64,000 nt of DNA, taken from NCBI RefSeq assembly GCF_014652635.1, contig NZ_BMZE01000002.1:353562-417561 (forward strand), in the 5' to 3' direction. The notes under the pieces are model-generated. The model ran no database searches. It had not been told where the DNA came from and was given only the letters and a program-made list of their open reading frames with translations. This document shows positions 29,189 through 39,746 of this stretch, piece after piece; positions within the stretch are counted from its first letter, which is position 1; each line of letters starts with the position of its first letter. The stretch is from Devosia pacifica. Lineage in GTDB: Bacteria; Pseudomonadota; Alphaproteobacteria; Rhizobiales; Devosiaceae. Position numbers and translations under genes: made by a program.

Positions 29189-30742
29189 TTATTCCTCGAG
29201 CATACGCTTGAGCAGTTCGATCTCCTGGCACAATTCAGAATCATCGCGCATCAACTGCTCGACCTTGCGCACCGAATGCAGAACCGTTGTGTGATCGCGT
29301 CCGCCGAAGCGGCGCCCGATCTCGGGCAGCGACCGTGCCGTGAGGATCTTTGCCAGATACATCGCGATCTGGCGCGGCCGCACCACATCGCGCGAACGGC
29401 GCGCACTCAACAACTCGGTGCGCGGTACCTTGTAGTGACGGGACACCATTTTGAGGATGTCCTCGATGCGGACCTTGCGGGCGTCACGAGTGCGCACCAG
29501 ATCGGCCAGCTTGTTCTCGGCCATCGGCACGGTGATCAGTTCACCGGTCAACTGGTAACCTGCGACCAGCCGGTTCACCGCTCCGTCAAGGTCGCGGCCA
29601 TTGCTGACGACGGCGCGCGCGATGTAGTCGATCACTGCCGAGGGAAACTGCACGCCAAAGCGGGCATGCGCCTGATCGGCGCGGCGCTGGACAATGCCGC
29701 GCCGCAACTCATAGTCGAACCCTGTGATCGGAACCACGAGTCCGCCCGACAGGCGCGAACGCAGGCGATCATCGACGAGTTCGAGATCGCGCGGCGGCGC
29801 ATCGGCGGCAACGACCACCTGCTTGGCACCAGTGAGCAGGGTACCCAGTGTGTGCCCGAATTCGGTTGCCGACTTGCCCTGCAGGAACTGCATGTCGTCA
29901 ATCAGCAGCAGATCGACCCGGCGCAGCCATTCCTTGAAGGCGATTGCCGATTGGCTCTTCACCGCGGTGATGAAGCTGTACATGAAATGGTCGGCGGTGA
30001 GGTAGACGATAGTCCGGGTGCTGTCGGCGGCGCTTGCGGCGTGCGCAATGGCATTGAGCAGGTGTGACTTGCCAAGTCCGACGCTCGAATGAAGATAGAC
30101 CGGATTATAGCTGACCGTGCCGTTGATGACCGCGTTCGCCACTTGGCGCGCTACGCCCAGGGCGATCTCGTTGGGGCCGCCGGCCACAAAGGTATCGAAG
30201 GTCATGCGCTGATCGATCGCGCTGCCCGCCAGGGCGTCGCCCTTGTTGGCGGAATTATCGTGCACGAGGCGCGGAGCCTGGGACGGGGCCGTGACTTTCG
30301 GCTGTTCGGGTGCTTCTGGCTGGGCGGACGAAGCCTGCTCGGGTTTCGGAGCCAGACGAACCCGTGCCTGACCGTTGACGCGCTGGGTCAGCTGCAGACG
30401 AGCAACTTCAGGAGCATCCTGCTGGAAGGCCTCGAGCAGACGATCGGAATAATTGGACTGCACCCAGGAGCACAGGAAGCGTGTCGGCGCGGAAAGATGC
30501 GCGAGGTCGGCTACGACCTCCTCCAGTTCCAGACGCTGGAACCAGCTTGCGAAGACATCTTCGCCTACGCTTGCCTTGAGACGCGCACGGACGCGCGCCC
30601 ACAACTCGCGCTCATAGCCCTCGCCGGATTTGTCGAAACTCATTTCGCGCGCCTCTTGGCCTTTGGAGCTCGCGCTGGGTTCGGCTGCTGAACGTCCGGC
30701 ATCATTCCATTCGTCCTTCCCGGCTATCGCCTGCTCGTTCAT
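29189..30742 (-). CDS. dnaA: Chromosomal replication initiator protein DnaA
   Basis: The 517-residue AAA+ initiator has domain I (ELWARVRARLKASVGEDVFASWF), a P/Q-rich linker (about 135-190), the ATPase core with Walker A VGLGKSHLLNA and Walker B LLLIDDMQFL, and the DNA-binding domain with the signature RSLPEIGRRFGGRDHTTVLH. The ATG at 30742 has AGGA just upstream. The N-terminal 35 residues before domain I are an acidic extension. It unwinds oriC and acts as a transcription factor. Seven GANTC sites lie upstream, consistent with CcrM-linked control as known in Caulobacter. Confidence 0.97.
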   Translation of the reverse strand: MNEQAIAGKDEWNDAGRSAAEPSASSKGQEAREMSFDKSGEGYERELWARVRARLKASVGEDVFASWFQRLELEEVVADLAHLSAPTRFLCSWVQSNYSDRLLEAFQQDAPEVARLQLTQRVNGQARVRLAPKPEQASSAQPEAPEQPKVTAPSQAPRLVHDNSANKGDALAGSAIDQRMTFDTFVAGGPNEIALGVARQVANAVINGTVSYNPVYLHSSVGLGKSHLLNAIAHAASAADSTRTIVYLTADHFMYSFITAVKSQSAIAFKEWLRRVDLLLIDDMQFLQGKSATEFGHTLGTLLTGAKQVVVAADAPPRDLELVDDRLRSRLSGGLVVPITGFDYELRRGIVQRRADQAHARFGVQFPSAVIDYIARAVVSNGRDLDGAVNRLVAGYQLTGELITVPMAENKLADLVRTRDARKVRIEDILKMVSRHYKVPRTELLSARRSRDVVRPRQIAMYLAKILTARSLPEIGRRFGGRDHTTVLHSVRKVEQLMRDDSELCQEIELLKRMLEE

Positions 30743-31487
30743 AATTCCTGTCCTGCCTCTTCTAAGTCTCACAGTTGCCGCGAGTCCGCCGCTCGCCGCT
30801 CCCCCGCGGAGTCCGCACCGTTCTGGCACGGCATTGACGGGCTTGAAGACGGCAAATCGCCTCTCCTGCGTGCCCCACCAAGCACACACCCGTTTAGTCA
30901 TTTCTATTGGCAACGACGCCCACCGAACGTGTCGTCTGGCCAACCTTGTCGCCGCTTACGGCACAGTTGTTCTGCTCTGGTCAAAGAATTGAGCCAGATT
31001 TATACTTCCTGCAGCTAAGTGACGATAGGGCAAAATGCCCCGTTGAACCTGAGTTTACTGCCCCAACTTGCTTTCCATCAAAAGCCGACGCCTCTTGTCA
31101 GTCGCCTTGTCTTGAGATGATGGATGCATCCTAGAGCGGGGGGGCGCTGCTCGCAACATGGGAATCAAGCAAAATGGGACTTGACTCTCGCAGTGAAAAC
31201 CGTCCCGCCGAGGCGGCCCCCAACAAGCGCCTGTGACTCAATCGGGAATCGGTTGGGATCGCCTGAAATGGGTTAGCAATTTATTTCCAGAAACCATATC
31301 GACGTCGATTTTCGAAGCGACAGTATCACTGCGTATCAGCAGGTAACGTCCTGCCCACACTCACTTTATTCTGCGTAGCACACCTCGGAAGCCAGCGGGT
31401 CGCCGGCGTCATCGAGTCGTCATCAATCTGATACGTTCGAAAAATGCTTGCGCATACTAGCGCATCAGAATGCCCGCGCAACTGCCC

Positions 31488-31512
31488 AAAAAAAAGGCCC
31501 CGCAAGGGGCCT
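31488..31512 (-). terminator. Intrinsic terminator of rpsT
   Basis: On the minus strand the stem AGGCCCC-ttgc-GGGGCCT runs into a tract of eight T. This is a strong rho-independent terminator about 45 nt after the rpsT stop. Confidence 0.92.
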
Positions 31513-31525
31513 TCATTCAAGTGCC

Positions 31526-31548
31526 ATGAGACGCCTTGAGCGTCTCAT
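31526..31548 (-). repeat. Extra 9-bp hairpin in the rpsT 3' UTR
   Basis: A perfect 9-bp stem ATGAGACGC / GCGTCTCAT with a 5-nt loop lies 10 nt after the rpsT stop and ahead of the terminator. It has no T-run and so is distinct from it. Confidence 0.7.
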
Positions 31549-31557
31549 CATCGGCGA

Positions 31558-31824
31558 TCAGGCAGCCAGTGCCTTAACCCGATGATTGAGGCGCGATACT
31601 TTGCGCGCTGCAAGATTAGCATGGACGATACCGCGCGATGCGGCGCGCTGGATTTCGGTCTCGGCGGCGCGCAGCGCAACCATCGCATCAGCATGATCGC
31701 CCTTGGCGATTGCCTCTTCGACCCGGCGGATGAAAGTGCGCATCCGCGAACGGCGCGCCTTGTTCATCGCAGTGCGAACTTCGATCTTGCGTGTTGCCTT
31801 CTTGGCAGATGGCGTGTTGGCCAT
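31558..31824 (-). CDS. rpsT: 30S ribosomal protein S20
   Basis: The 88-residue basic helical protein starts [13 protein letters not shown], typical of bS20, and contains the [16 protein letters not shown] and [18 protein letters not shown] segments. It binds 16S rRNA early in 30S assembly. A near-consensus promoter lies about 100 nt upstream, and two hairpins, the second with a T-run, follow the stop. The mutM-rpsT-dnaA order is common in Hyphomicrobiales. Confidence 0.97.
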   Translation of the reverse strand: MANTPSAKKATRKIEVRTAMNKARRSRMRTFIRRVEEAIAKGDHADAMVALRAAETEIQRAASRGIVHANLAARKVSRLNHRVKALAA

Positions 31825-31924
31825 GAACGTCCTCTCGGCACGGCATCCGAAAGACGCGGCGACGTCTCGGTCTTCCGGGCATGAAACGGGAAACGGCGGC
31901 ACCAGCCGCCTCAAGTTGGCGCGG

Positions 31925-31953
31925 TCTATAGCGTTGCCGGCAGGTTGCGTCAA
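31925..31953 (-). promoter_or_regulatory. Probable sigma-70-type promoter of rpsT
   Basis: On the minus strand TTGACG (31953-31948) and TATAGA (31930-31925) are separated by exactly 17 nt. Initiation near 31918 would give a 5' leader of about 94 nt, long enough for autogenous control by S20, which is known for rpsT in E. coli. Confidence 0.7.
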
Positions 31954-31967
31954 CCGAAATCGGGCGG

Positions 31968-32858
31968 TCAGCGCACCCTCTTCTGGCAGCGCGGGCAATA
32001 AAAGGTCGAGCGGCCCGACTGCACGATGCGTTTGACGGTGCCGGTGCACAGCGGGGTCGGGCACGGCTCGTCCTCGCGATCATAGACTGCGAACCGCATC
32101 TGGAAGTAGCCCGAGGCGCCATCTGCAGCTCGGAAATCGCGCAATGTCGACCCGCCGGCCTCAATCGCCTCGATCAGCACCTTTCTGATCGCAAGAACAA
32201 GATCTTCAAGAACAGCCTTCGGGTGGCCGTTCGTCTTGACCAGGGCACTGCACTTGACCGTCGGCAAAATGTGCGCCCGATGCAGGGCCTCGCAAACATA
32301 AATATTGCCGAGTCCGGCAACGACACGCTGATCAAGCAGCCCTGCCTTGACCGGGGCCGCCTTAGTCCTGAATCGCGCCGCCAGCATGTCGGCATCGAAC
32401 TCGTTGCCCAAGGGCTCGGGACCAAGATCCTTTGTGTAGCGATTGTCTTGATCTTCTGCGAACAGATCGACGAACCCGAACCGCCTCGGATCGGAATAGA
32501 CAAGGTGAAGCGGACCGTGCGTCGGATGCGTGATCGACCAGATCATATGGTCGTGCTTTCGCGCGGTGTTGGTCTCATAGTAGCGGGTCGGCTGATCGAT
32601 ATCGCGCTCGGTGAACCGGTAGGCGCCGCTCATGCCGAGGTGCGAAAGCACCGTGTTCCCATCGTCCAGCCGCACAAGGAGGTATTTGGCGCGCCGGTCG
32701 ACCCGGACAATCGTGCGGCCCTCTAGAGCCTTTGCGAACCCTTCTGGAAAGGGGAACCGCAAATCCTTGCGATTGAGCGTCACCGCCTCGATCCGGGCAT
32801 CCGTCAGATAGGGCTCGAGGCCGCGACGGACGGTTTCCACCTCGGGGAGTTCTGGCAC
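31968..32858 (-). CDS. mutM: Formamidopyrimidine-DNA glycosylase
   Basis: The 296-residue base-excision enzyme begins [14 protein letters not shown], giving catalytic P2 and E3. It has the H2TH region ([17 protein letters not shown]) and a C-terminal zinc finger with C266, C271, C288 and C291 (second pair CPRC). It removes 8-oxoguanine and formamidopyrimidines and nicks the strand. It is divergent from ubiE across 104 nt and is upstream of rpsT on the same strand; the rpsT promoter overlaps the region just after its stop. Confidence 0.96.
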   Translation of the reverse strand: MPELPEVETVRRGLEPYLTDARIEAVTLNRKDLRFPFPEGFAKALEGRTIVRVDRRAKYLLVRLDDGNTVLSHLGMSGAYRFTERDIDQPTRYYETNTARKHDHMIWSITHPTHGPLHLVYSDPRRFGFVDLFAEDQDNRYTKDLGPEPLGNEFDADMLAARFRTKAAPVKAGLLDQRVVAGLGNIYVCEALHRAHILPTVKCSALVKTNGHPKAVLEDLVLAIRKVLIEAIEAGGSTLRDFRAADGASGYFQMRFAVYDREDEPCPTPLCTGTVKRIVQSGRSTFYCPRCQKRVR

Positions 32859-32962
32859 GAAAACCGCCTTTCGCCCTGTGCGCCTTTGCGCATGGAAATA
32901 GATGAGGCTTGTGGTTATTGTGCGCCCGATCTCGAACAGGAGACGGCGCGGCCGAACACGCG

Positions 32963-33727
32963 ATGACCCAAAACGATGAAACCACGCATTTCGGCAAGAA
33001 GACGGTTGCGCTAGAAGACAAGCAGGGGCTTGTCAACGGCGTCTTCCACCAGGTTGCCGATCGCTATGATCTGATGAACGACCTGATGAGTGGCGGCATT
33101 CATCGGTTGTGGAAGGATGCGATGGTCAATGAGCTGGCCCCGCCGCGCGGCGGCCAGCGCGCCTATACCGTCCTCGACATGGCGGGCGGCACCGGAGACA
33201 TCGCCGAGCGCATCCTCAATGCCTCGATCGGTTATGCAGAGGTGACTGTCTCGGATATAAATTCGGACATGCTGCGGGTGGGCGCTGAACGCGCCGAGAC
33301 CTGGCGTTACGGCAATCGTGCGAATTTCGTCGAAGCCAATGCCGAGGAGCTGCCGTTTCCCGACAAGAGCTTTGATGCCTATACCATTGCATTCGGGATC
33401 CGGAATGTACCGCGGATCGACAAGGCCCTTACGGAAGCACATCGCGTGCTCAAGCGCGGCGGACGGATCCTCGTTCTCGAATTCTCACAGGTCGACGTGC
33501 CGGGCCTCGACAGCATCTATCGCACGTTCTCGGATGTCCTCATTCCGCCAATGGGTCGTGTTGTAACCGGTGATGCGGCGCCCTATCGCTATCTGGTGGA
33601 ATCGATTCAGCGCTTCCCGGCGCCCGAAGTGTTTTCGAGCAAACTCTCTGATGCCGGGTTCCGGCGGGTCAGCCATACGGCGATGAGCGGGAACATTGCG
33701 GCTTTGTTCAGCGGCTGGAAGTTCTAG
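32963..33727 (+). CDS. ubiE: Demethylmenaquinone/2-methoxy-6-polyprenyl-1,4-benzoquinol methyltransferase
   Basis: The 254-residue class I SAM methyltransferase has motif [17 protein letters not shown], motif II region [22 protein letters not shown] and the UbiE family pattern [41 protein letters not shown] (spread over residues 10-50). It methylates C2 of the ubiquinone precursor ring. The ATG at 32963 is preferred, because 18 upstream codons in the same frame show no family similarity. ubiB follows after 3 nt, so the pair forms a ubiquinone operon. Confidence 0.95.
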   Translation: MTQNDETTHFGKKTVALEDKQGLVNGVFHQVADRYDLMNDLMSGGIHRLWKDAMVNELAPPRGGQRAYTVLDMAGGTGDIAERILNASIGYAEVTVSDINSDMLRVGAERAETWRYGNRANFVEANAEELPFPDKSFDAYTIAFGIRNVPRIDKALTEAHRVLKRGGRILVLEFSQVDVPGLDSIYRTFSDVLIPPMGRVVTGDAAPYRYLVESIQRFPAPEVFSSKLSDAGFRRVSHTAMSGNIAALFSGWKF

Positions 33728-33730
33728 AGA

Positions 33731-35275
33731 ATGGGACTTGCGGACTATGCCCGCCTGGCGCGCGCCGGCTACGTGTTAGCGCGCGAGGGCGCTTTTTCGG
33801 TGGTGGAGGAAAAGCACCTTCCGCCCGGCGCGCGCGCCGGGGTGCGGCTGGCACGGCTGATCGAGCGGCCTGAGATCAAGCGGACGGGCCGCGTCGAGCG
33901 GCTTACCCGCGCCCTCAACCGGCTCGGCCCCACCTACGTGAAATTCGGCCAGACTCTCGCCACCCGGCCGGACGTCGTCGGGGCAGATATTGCGGGGGAT
34001 CTTTCAGCGCTTCAGGACCGGATGACGCCTTTTGATCCGGATCTGGTCCCCGATATCCTCAGGGAGGCGCTCGGCGAGCGCGCGGATGATCTGACGGCAC
34101 TTTCCGCCCCGCTTGCGGCGGCATCGATTGCACAGGTGCATTCGGCGCAGCTCAAGCCCCTGCGTGGCGCCCGCGCAAAGAAGGTCGCGGTAAAGATGCT
34201 GCGGCCCGGCATCGCCTCGCGCTTTTATGCAGATATCGGCAGCTTTTATGCCGCCGGCCGATTTGCCGAGCGGTTGCTTCCGGCTACCCGCCGCCTGAAG
34301 CCGACCGATGTCGTCAAGACGCTCGACCATTCGGCGCGCCTCGAACTCGATCTGCGGCTCGAGGCTGCGGCGATCTCCGAATTTGCCGAGAATATCAAGA
34401 ATGACGAGGGTTTCGTCATTCCAGAGGTCAGCTGGGACCACACGGCCGAGAACGTGCTGACAACGAGCTGGGTCGAAGGCATTCCGATCCGCAATCATGC
34501 AGCCATCGACAGGGCCGGTCTCGACCGCAGGAAGCTGGCTGCCACTTTGCTGCAGAACTTCTTGCGCCATGCGATCCGGGACGGGTTCTTTCACGCCGAC
34601 ATGCATCCTGGCAATCTGTTCGTCGATCCGCGCAGCGGCGATATCATCGCGGTGGATTTCGGCATTATGGGCCGCATCAATCGTTCAGAGCGCCGCTTCC
34701 TTGCAGATATTCTTTACGGCTTCATCACCCGCGACTACCGCATGGTCGCGCAGCGTCACTTCGACATCGGCTACGTGCCGGAAACTCAGTCAGTCGATGA
34801 CTTTTCGCTGGCAATCCGCTCGATCGGCGAACCGCTGCACGGCCGCACCGCCACCGAAATTTCGATGGCGCGGGTTCTCGGCCAGTTGTTCGCGATCACC
34901 GAACTGTTCGACATGCAGACCCGGCCGGAACTGGTTCTGCTGCAAAAATCGATGGTGCTCGTCGAAGGCGTTGCGCGCGCGCTCGATCCGGACCTCGACA
35001 TCTGGACGGTTGCCGAACCCGTAGTCGGGGAATGGCTTCGCCGCGAACAGGGCCCACTTGGTAAGTTCGAGGATCTGCGTGAAAGTCTCGAGACGCTCGG
35101 GACCGCTGCACGCCGTGTCCCGCTCTTGATCGCCGAGGCGGAAATCGTGCTGGCCGATGAACGGGCACGCAAGCGGACCCAACCGGTTTTGCCGCCGGCA
35201 CTCGTTCAGGCGATTGGATGGTTGGGAGCCGGCGTTTTGCTTCTCGCCTTCATCCGCCTGCTGTTTTTCTGGTGA
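33731..35275 (+). CDS. ubiB: Ubiquinone biosynthesis atypical kinase UbiB
   Basis: The 514-residue ABC1/ADCK-family protein has the KxGQ motif ([12 protein letters not shown]), the nucleotide-loop alanine-rich segment [15 protein letters not shown], the ATP-binding lysine in VAVKMLRPG, and catalytic DMHPGNLF plus VDFGIMG. C-terminal hydrophobic segments ([23 protein letters not shown]) anchor it to the inner membrane. It is an ATPase that assists the aerobic steps of ubiquinone synthesis. It follows ubiE by 3 nt and precedes dut by 4 nt. Confidence 0.95.
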   Translation: MGLADYARLARAGYVLAREGAFSVVEEKHLPPGARAGVRLARLIERPEIKRTGRVERLTRALNRLGPTYVKFGQTLATRPDVVGADIAGDLSALQDRMTPFDPDLVPDILREALGERADDLTALSAPLAAASIAQVHSAQLKPLRGARAKKVAVKMLRPGIASRFYADIGSFYAAGRFAERLLPATRRLKPTDVVKTLDHSARLELDLRLEAAAISEFAENIKNDEGFVIPEVSWDHTAENVLTTSWVEGIPIRNHAAIDRAGLDRRKLAATLLQNFLRHAIRDGFFHADMHPGNLFVDPRSGDIIAVDFGIMGRINRSERRFLADILYGFITRDYRMVAQRHFDIGYVPETQSVDDFSLAIRSIGEPLHGRTATEISMARVLGQLFAITELFDMQTRPELVLLQKSMVLVEGVARALDPDLDIWTVAEPVVGEWLRREQGPLGKFEDLRESLETLGTAARRVPLLIAEAEIVLADERARKRTQPVLPPALVQAIGWLGAGVLLLAFIRLLFFW

Positions 35276-35279
35276 CCCA

Positions 35280-35744
35280 ATGCAGGAAATAGAAATCGCC
35301 TTCGAGTGGCTGGCGACCGGTAAAGGCCTTTCGCTGCCGCAGCGTCAGAGTGACGGTGCGGCCGGCATGGATCTTTGCGCGGCTGTCGAAAATGAGACAC
35401 CCCTGGAGATATCGCCGGGCGGCATAGCAATGGTGCCCTGCGGGTTCCGCATGGCCCTGCCCGCGGGGCATGAGGCGCAAGTGCGTCCGCGCTCGGGGCT
35501 CGCGGCCCGATACGGGGTTACAGTTCTGAATTCTCCCGGTACCATCGATGCCGACTATCGCGGAGAGGTGAAGGTTCTGCTGATCAATCACGGTCCCTCG
35601 CCCTTCGTGATCAATCGTGGCGACCGCATCGCGCAACTGGTGATCGCGCCGGTCACGGCGGCTCGTTTCAGCGAGGAGATGCAGCTTGATGAGACAGAGC
35701 GGGGACATGGTGGCTTCGGCTCGACGGGTCATAGCCGCGGCTAG
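35280..35744 (+). CDS. dut: dUTP diphosphatase
   Basis: The 154-residue trimeric dUTPase shows all five family motifs: [42 protein letters not shown] and the C-terminal [10 protein letters not shown]. It hydrolyses dUTP to dUMP, limiting uracil in DNA. The ATG at 35280 is 4 nt after the ubiB stop. The following gene overlaps its C-terminal codons in another frame. Confidence 0.96.
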   Translation: MQEIEIAFEWLATGKGLSLPQRQSDGAAGMDLCAAVENETPLEISPGGIAMVPCGFRMALPAGHEAQVRPRSGLAARYGVTVLNSPGTIDADYRGEVKVLLINHGPSPFVINRGDRIAQLVIAPVTAARFSEEMQLDETERGHGGFGSTGHSRG

Positions 35745-36441
35745 CCTTTCGGGCGCGACCCTCGTGGCTGGGCCGGCAACGGCCGGCGACAGGGCTCTAC
35801 TCGATGTCATCGGGTTTTCCGAGGACAGTCGCTATTTCGCCTTCGAGGAGTACGGCATTCAGGACGGCTCGGGCTTCGCTTACTCAAACATCTACGTCAT
35901 TGACCTCAACGCTGACCGCTGGGCTGCCGACACGCCGGTTCGCATCCGTGATGACGAGAGCATGCATGGTCTTAGAGCCATCAGACGTCAGGCCAGCGAC
36001 ACCATCCAGCCTGTAATGTCGGATCTTGAGATTACCGAGCCAGCCGAAACGCTTGCCCTCAATGCAGATGGCGAACTCTCGGCAGACGACTATCAGCTCA
36101 ATTTCGGACTTCCGCCCTACGGGCTCGGCGAGGTTCGGGGCATCGAGACGCTACGGCTTGAAAGCTTTAAAGCGCCGACCGTTGAACCGTGCAGCGAGTG
36201 GTTCGACATCGCCCCACTCGGCTTCCGGCTGTCGATCGAGCGGGATGGCGCCATAACCAGCCTCTTTGAGGACGAAACCGTTCCCGCCTCGCGCGGATGC
36301 CCCTACGGCTACCGCCTTTATGGCGTTTTCCTTCCCTTTGAAGAACAGGATACCGAGGCGGGCGTCGCGGTCATCTCGGTTTATCCCGGGGGGTTCGAGG
36401 GGCCGGACCGGCGTTTCATCGCGGTGCCGCTCAGACCATGA
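35707..36441 (+). CDS. Exported DUF2259 family protein
   Basis: The protein of about 244 residues has a signal peptide ([19 protein letters not shown]) and a mature part with the pattern [34 protein letters not shown], which matches the predicted secreted DUF2259 family. Function is unknown. I chose the ATG at 35707 because it gives a standard signal peptide. An ATG at 35689 is also possible. Either start lies inside the dut coding region (overlap about 38-56 nt), and the stop overlaps the next start by ATGA. Confidence 0.8.
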   Translation: MVASARRVIAAASLSGATLVAGPATAGDRALLDVIGFSEDSRYFAFEEYGIQDGSGFAYSNIYVIDLNADRWAADTPVRIRDDESMHGLRAIRRQASDTIQPVMSDLEITEPAETLALNADGELSADDYQLNFGLPPYGLGEVRGIETLRLESFKAPTVEPCSEWFDIAPLGFRLSIERDGAITSLFEDETVPASRGCPYGYRLYGVFLPFEEQDTEAGVAVISVYPGGFEGPDRRFIAVPLRP

Positions 36442-37181
36442 CAGGCGCCGGGCTAACGAGCGAGGAAACGCGCCGCTACGCGCGGCACCTCGTGCTCAAG
36501 GGATTTGGCGGCGCGGCGCAGAACGCCCTCAAGTCTGCAAGCGTGCTGGTGGTCGGTGCCGGCGGGCTGGGCAGCCCGATCATCCTCTATCTCGCTGCGG
36601 CCGGCATCGGGCAAATTAGCGTGGTTGATGATGACGCGGTATCACTGTCAAACCTGCAGCGGCAGATTGCGCACACAGACGCAGATATCGGCATCAACAA
36701 GGCCCTGTCAGCAACCAACCATGCCCGGCTGCACAACGACAGGGTGCGCCTGGTTGCGCATCCCCGGCGCTTTGGTACAGCCGACGCCGAGCTTCTTGAC
36801 GGATGCACCCTCGCAATCGACGCCACGGACAATGTTGCGACACGTCGCGAGCTTGCCCGAGCCTGCGCCAGCCGGAAGATCGATCTCATCCATGGGGCTG
36901 TGTCGATGTTTGATGGACAGCTGAGCGTGATTGCCCCGCACCGTCGGACCGCCGACGGTCGACCAGGCCCGGATCTCTCTGCTCTCTATGACGATGCCGT
37001 CAGCGACGTGGACCTGCCGAGTTGCGAAGCCAACGGCATTCTGGGGCCGGTGACTGGCGTCATCGGCACATTGATGGCGATGGAGGCGATCAAGCTGATC
37101 AGCGGCGTCGGAACACCTTTGGTGGGCCGGCTTCTTGTTTATGACGGGCGCGATGCCCGGTTTACCGAGCTCGCCTACTAG
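36438..37181 (+). CDS. ThiF/MoeB/HesA-type E1-like adenylyltransferase
   Basis: The 247-residue protein has the nucleotide motif [21 protein letters not shown], the arginine finger segment [13 protein letters not shown] and the probable catalytic cysteine in [19 protein letters not shown]. It would adenylate the C-terminus of a ubiquitin-like sulfur carrier (MoaD or ThiS). The CxxC zinc cysteines normal in MoeB and ThiF are not seen (PDLSALYDD where CxxC would lie, and none at the C-terminus). No carrier gene is adjacent. The start overlaps the DUF2259 gene, and the stop is shared in CTAG with fabB. Confidence 0.88.
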   Translation: MTGAGLTSEETRRYARHLVLKGFGGAAQNALKSASVLVVGAGGLGSPIILYLAAAGIGQISVVDDDAVSLSNLQRQIAHTDADIGINKALSATNHARLHNDRVRLVAHPRRFGTADAELLDGCTLAIDATDNVATRRELARACASRKIDLIHGAVSMFDGQLSVIAPHRRTADGRPGPDLSALYDDAVSDVDLPSCEANGILGPVTGVIGTLMAMEAIKLISGVGTPLVGRLLVYDGRDARFTELAY

Positions 37182-38401
37182 GCGTCCGGGTTCTTGAAGA
37201 CCAGCGCCGCGTTGGTGCCACCGAAGCCGAAGGAATTCGACAGCACGACGCCGAGATCGACGTCATCACGACGCTCGCGGACGATCGGCATTCCATCAAA
37301 CTCCGGATCGAGTTCATCGATATTGGCACTTTCGGCGATAAAGCGATTGGCCATCATCAGGATCGAATAGATTGACTCGTGAACGCCGGTGGCGCCCTGG
37401 GAGTGCCCCGTGAGAGCCTTGGTTGCGGAGATCGGCGGGCAGTCCTCACCGCTGCCGAAGACGGCGCGGATGGCCTCCATCTCCTTGAGATCACCGACTG
37501 TCGTCGATGTCGCGTGCGGGTTGATGTAATCGACCGGAGCCTTGATGTTGGCGAGCGCCATGCGCATGCAGCGCTCCGCGCCTTCCCCGGATGGGGCGAC
37601 CATGTCGAGGCCATCGGATGTGGCGCCGTAGCCGACAAGCTCGGCCCAGATCTTGGCGCCACGCGCCTTGGCGCGCTCGTAATCCTCGAGTACCAGCACC
37701 CCGGCGCCACCAGCGATGACGAAGCCATCACGTGCCTTGTCATAAGGACGCGAGGCCTTTTCCGGCGTCTCGTTGAAATCGCTGGACATGGCGTTCATGG
37801 CGTCGAACAGGTTCGACAGCGTCCAGTCGAGGTCTTCGTGGCCACCGGCGAACATCACATCCTGCTTGCCGAGCTGAATCTGCTCGAAGGCATTGCCGAT
37901 GCAATGCTTCGAGGTCGCGCAGGCGGCGGTGATGGAATAATTTACGCCCTTGATACCGAAGGCGGTTGCAAGCGTTGCCGAGGCGGTCGACCCCATCGCC
38001 TTTGGGACGGCAGTCGGGCCGATGCGACGCGGGCCCTTGTCGCGGGTGATATCAGCGGCTTCGACAATCGTTCGCGTCGAGGCACCGCCGGATCCCATGA
38101 CCATGCCGGTCATCGGATTGGAGATATCTGCGTCTTCAAGCCCCGCATCAGCGATTGCCTGCTGCATGGCAAGATAATTCCAGGCTGCGCCCTTGCCCAT
38201 GAATCGCGTCACGCGCCGATCCAGAACTTCGAACGGGTCGAGCTTTGGTGAGCCGTGCACCTGGCTACGGAACCCGAGTTCGGCGTATTCCGGCGCGAAA
38301 CTGATACCCGGACGCGCTGACTTGAGGCTGTCCGTCACCTCGTCCAGCGAATTGCCAATCGGGGAAATAATGCCCATGCCGGTGACGACGACACGTCTCA
38401 T
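37178..38401 (-). CDS. fabB: Beta-ketoacyl-ACP synthase I
   Basis: The 407-residue thiolase-fold condensing enzyme has catalytic C161 in [10 protein letters not shown] and the two histidines in [12 protein letters not shown] and [12 protein letters not shown]. The C-H-H triad is that of KAS I/II. Position directly after fabA identifies it as FabB, elongating cis-3-decenoyl-ACP in unsaturated fatty acid synthesis. It starts 88 nt after the fabA stop and ends in CTAG shared with the convergent thiF-like gene. Confidence 0.95.
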   Translation of the reverse strand: MRRVVVTGMGIISPIGNSLDEVTDSLKSARPGISFAPEYAELGFRSQVHGSPKLDPFEVLDRRVTRFMGKGAAWNYLAMQQAIADAGLEDADISNPMTGMVMGSGGASTRTIVEAADITRDKGPRRIGPTAVPKAMGSTASATLATAFGIKGVNYSITAACATSKHCIGNAFEQIQLGKQDVMFAGGHEDLDWTLSNLFDAMNAMSSDFNETPEKASRPYDKARDGFVIAGGAGVLVLEDYERAKARGAKIWAELVGYGATSDGLDMVAPSGEGAERCMRMALANIKAPVDYINPHATSTTVGDLKEMEAIRAVFGSGEDCPPISATKALTGHSQGATGVHESIYSILMMANRFIAESANIDELDPEFDGMPIVRERRDDVDLGVVLSNSFGFGGTNAALVFKNPDA

Positions 38402-38489
38402 CGTGGCCCTGCTCCATTTGCTTCTGGCGCTGTCGCGCCAGGCGGGGGATCAATATCAAGAAACATGGCGGGATAAGCGCGCCAGCCCC

Positions 38490-39020
38490 TCAACCGATCC
38501 TGTTGTCCTGCATCTGCGCGTCCGTAAAAAGCCCGACGCGCAGATCATTGGCTTCGTAGATCTGCTTGCCGTCGGCCTTTACCCAGCCATCGGCAATTCC
38601 AAGCGTCAGGCGCGAACGCAATACCCGCTTGATGTCGATACCATACTCGACACATTCAATATCGGTCGTCACTTGTCCCGACATCTTGATCTCGCCGCCG
38701 AGTGCGCGTCCCCGGCCTGGCGAGCCGCCCCAGCCGAGAAAGAAGCCGGTCATCTGCCACAGCGCATCGAGACCGAGGCAGCCGGGCATCACCGGATCAC
38801 CGATGAAGTGGCACTTGAAGAACCACAGGTCGGGCTTCACATCGAGCTCGGCCCGCACCTGGCCCTTGCCGAAGCTGCCGCCATTGTCATCAATGTGCGT
38901 GATCCGGTCGAACATCAGCATTGGCGGCGCGGGCAGGCGCGCATCCATCTGACCAGGCAACTCGCCACGGCTATGCGCCAGAAGCTCGTCATATCCAAAT
39001 GATTGGGCGCGCTCTGACAT
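38490..39020 (-). CDS. fabA: 3-hydroxydecanoyl-ACP dehydratase/isomerase
   Basis: The 176-residue hot-dog enzyme has catalytic H71 ([13 protein letters not shown]) and D85 (LGLDALWQ), at the E. coli positions. It dehydrates 3-hydroxydecanoyl-ACP and isomerises the product to the cis-3 form, the branch to unsaturated fatty acids. It leads the fabA-fabB pair and is divergent from irr across 162 nt, the usual arrangement in Hyphomicrobiales. Confidence 0.97.
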   Translation of the reverse strand: MSERAQSFGYDELLAHSRGELPGQMDARLPAPPMLMFDRITHIDDNGGSFGKGQVRAELDVKPDLWFFKCHFIGDPVMPGCLGLDALWQMTGFFLGWGGSPGRGRALGGEIKMSGQVTTDIECVEYGIDIKRVLRSRLTLGIADGWVKADGKQIYEANDLRVGLFTDAQMQDNRIG

Positions 39021-39182
39021 GCGTTGCCTCTTCGTTTACTATTTGGCTCTGATAGTTGGGTGGTGTGACGGGGTCAATAGCGCCGCGTGTGGCGGTCGAG
39101 CTCACAACGCTTGTGCCCAAAAGGGGCAATCGATATAACCGAAAGCCATAATTAGCGCCGTTCCGCCCGTTTCAAGGACCCA

Positions 39183-39626
39183 ATGGCAGACCGCAACTAC
39201 ACTGAAAAGACCGACCCGTCCCGCAAGCCCTGTCTGACGGCGGTGCTGCGTATGGCCGGCCTGCGCCCAACACGTCAGCGTGTCGCACTTGCAGAATTGC
39301 TGTTCGGGGGGCCGCACCGGCACATCAGCGCCGAGGAGCTGCACAGCGAGGCGAGCATTGCGCGGGTTAATGTCTCGCTCGCGACAATCTACAATACGCT
39401 TCACCAGTTTCACGAGGCCGGCCTGCTGCGCGAAGTCGCGGTAGATGCCTCACGTTCCTATTTCGATACCGACACGTCCGATCATCATCACTTTTACGTT
39501 GAAGACGAACAGCGCATGATCGACATACCGGCGGATTCGGTGAAGTTCGATGCTCTTCCGAAGCCCCCACGGGGTATGTCAGTGACGCATGTCGACGTCG
39601 TGATCCGCGTGCGGCGGCACCAATAG
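39183..39626 (+). CDS. irr: Iron response regulator Irr (Fur family)
   Basis: The 147-residue Fur-family protein has a winged helix (RPTRQRVALAELL, ARVNVSLATIYNTLHQF) and the three-histidine heme-linked motif HHH at 101-103 (DTSDHHHFYVEDE) typical of Irr rather than Fur. Irr represses heme and iron-demanding genes under iron limitation and is degraded or inactivated with heme in rhizobia. An N-terminal PC dipeptide (KPC at 15-17) might stand in for the heme regulatory CP motif but the order is reversed. It is divergent from fabA. Confidence 0.93.
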   Translation: MADRNYTEKTDPSRKPCLTAVLRMAGLRPTRQRVALAELLFGGPHRHISAEELHSEASIARVNVSLATIYNTLHQFHEAGLLREVAVDASRSYFDTDTSDHHHFYVEDEQRMIDIPADSVKFDALPKPPRGMSVTHVDVVIRVRRHQ

Positions 39627-39746
39627 CAAACCCGCGTGCCTCGTTCTCGTGATGACAAGCTAGGTGCAGCCACCCGCACGCATGCGTGACAAACCTGGAT
39701 CCGGCCAGAATAGTGCGCCCGTGTTCCTTGGTCGCAAGGATGCTCA

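Larger units (their letters stand above)
30743..31557. other. Gene-free dnaA-rpsT intergenic region with clustered GANTC sites
   Basis: This 815-nt segment has no credible ORF. It carries GANTC (CcrM methylation) sites at 30782, 30809, 31162, 31183, 31235, 31246 and 31414, with four inside 31162-31250. About three would be expected by chance. It must contain the dnaA promoter. I looked for DnaA boxes (TTATnCACA) on both strands and found none, so it does not look like a classical oriC, although divergent DnaA boxes would be missed. The rpsT hairpin and terminator occupy its right end. Confidence 0.6.

Noticed and set aside
31326..31520. Minus-strand ORF after rpsT
   Set aside because: It spans the rpsT terminator hairpin and has no translation signal.
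30743..31557. dnaA-rpsT gap as oriC
   Set aside because: No DnaA box matches were found on either strand; kept only as a regulatory region with GANTC sites.
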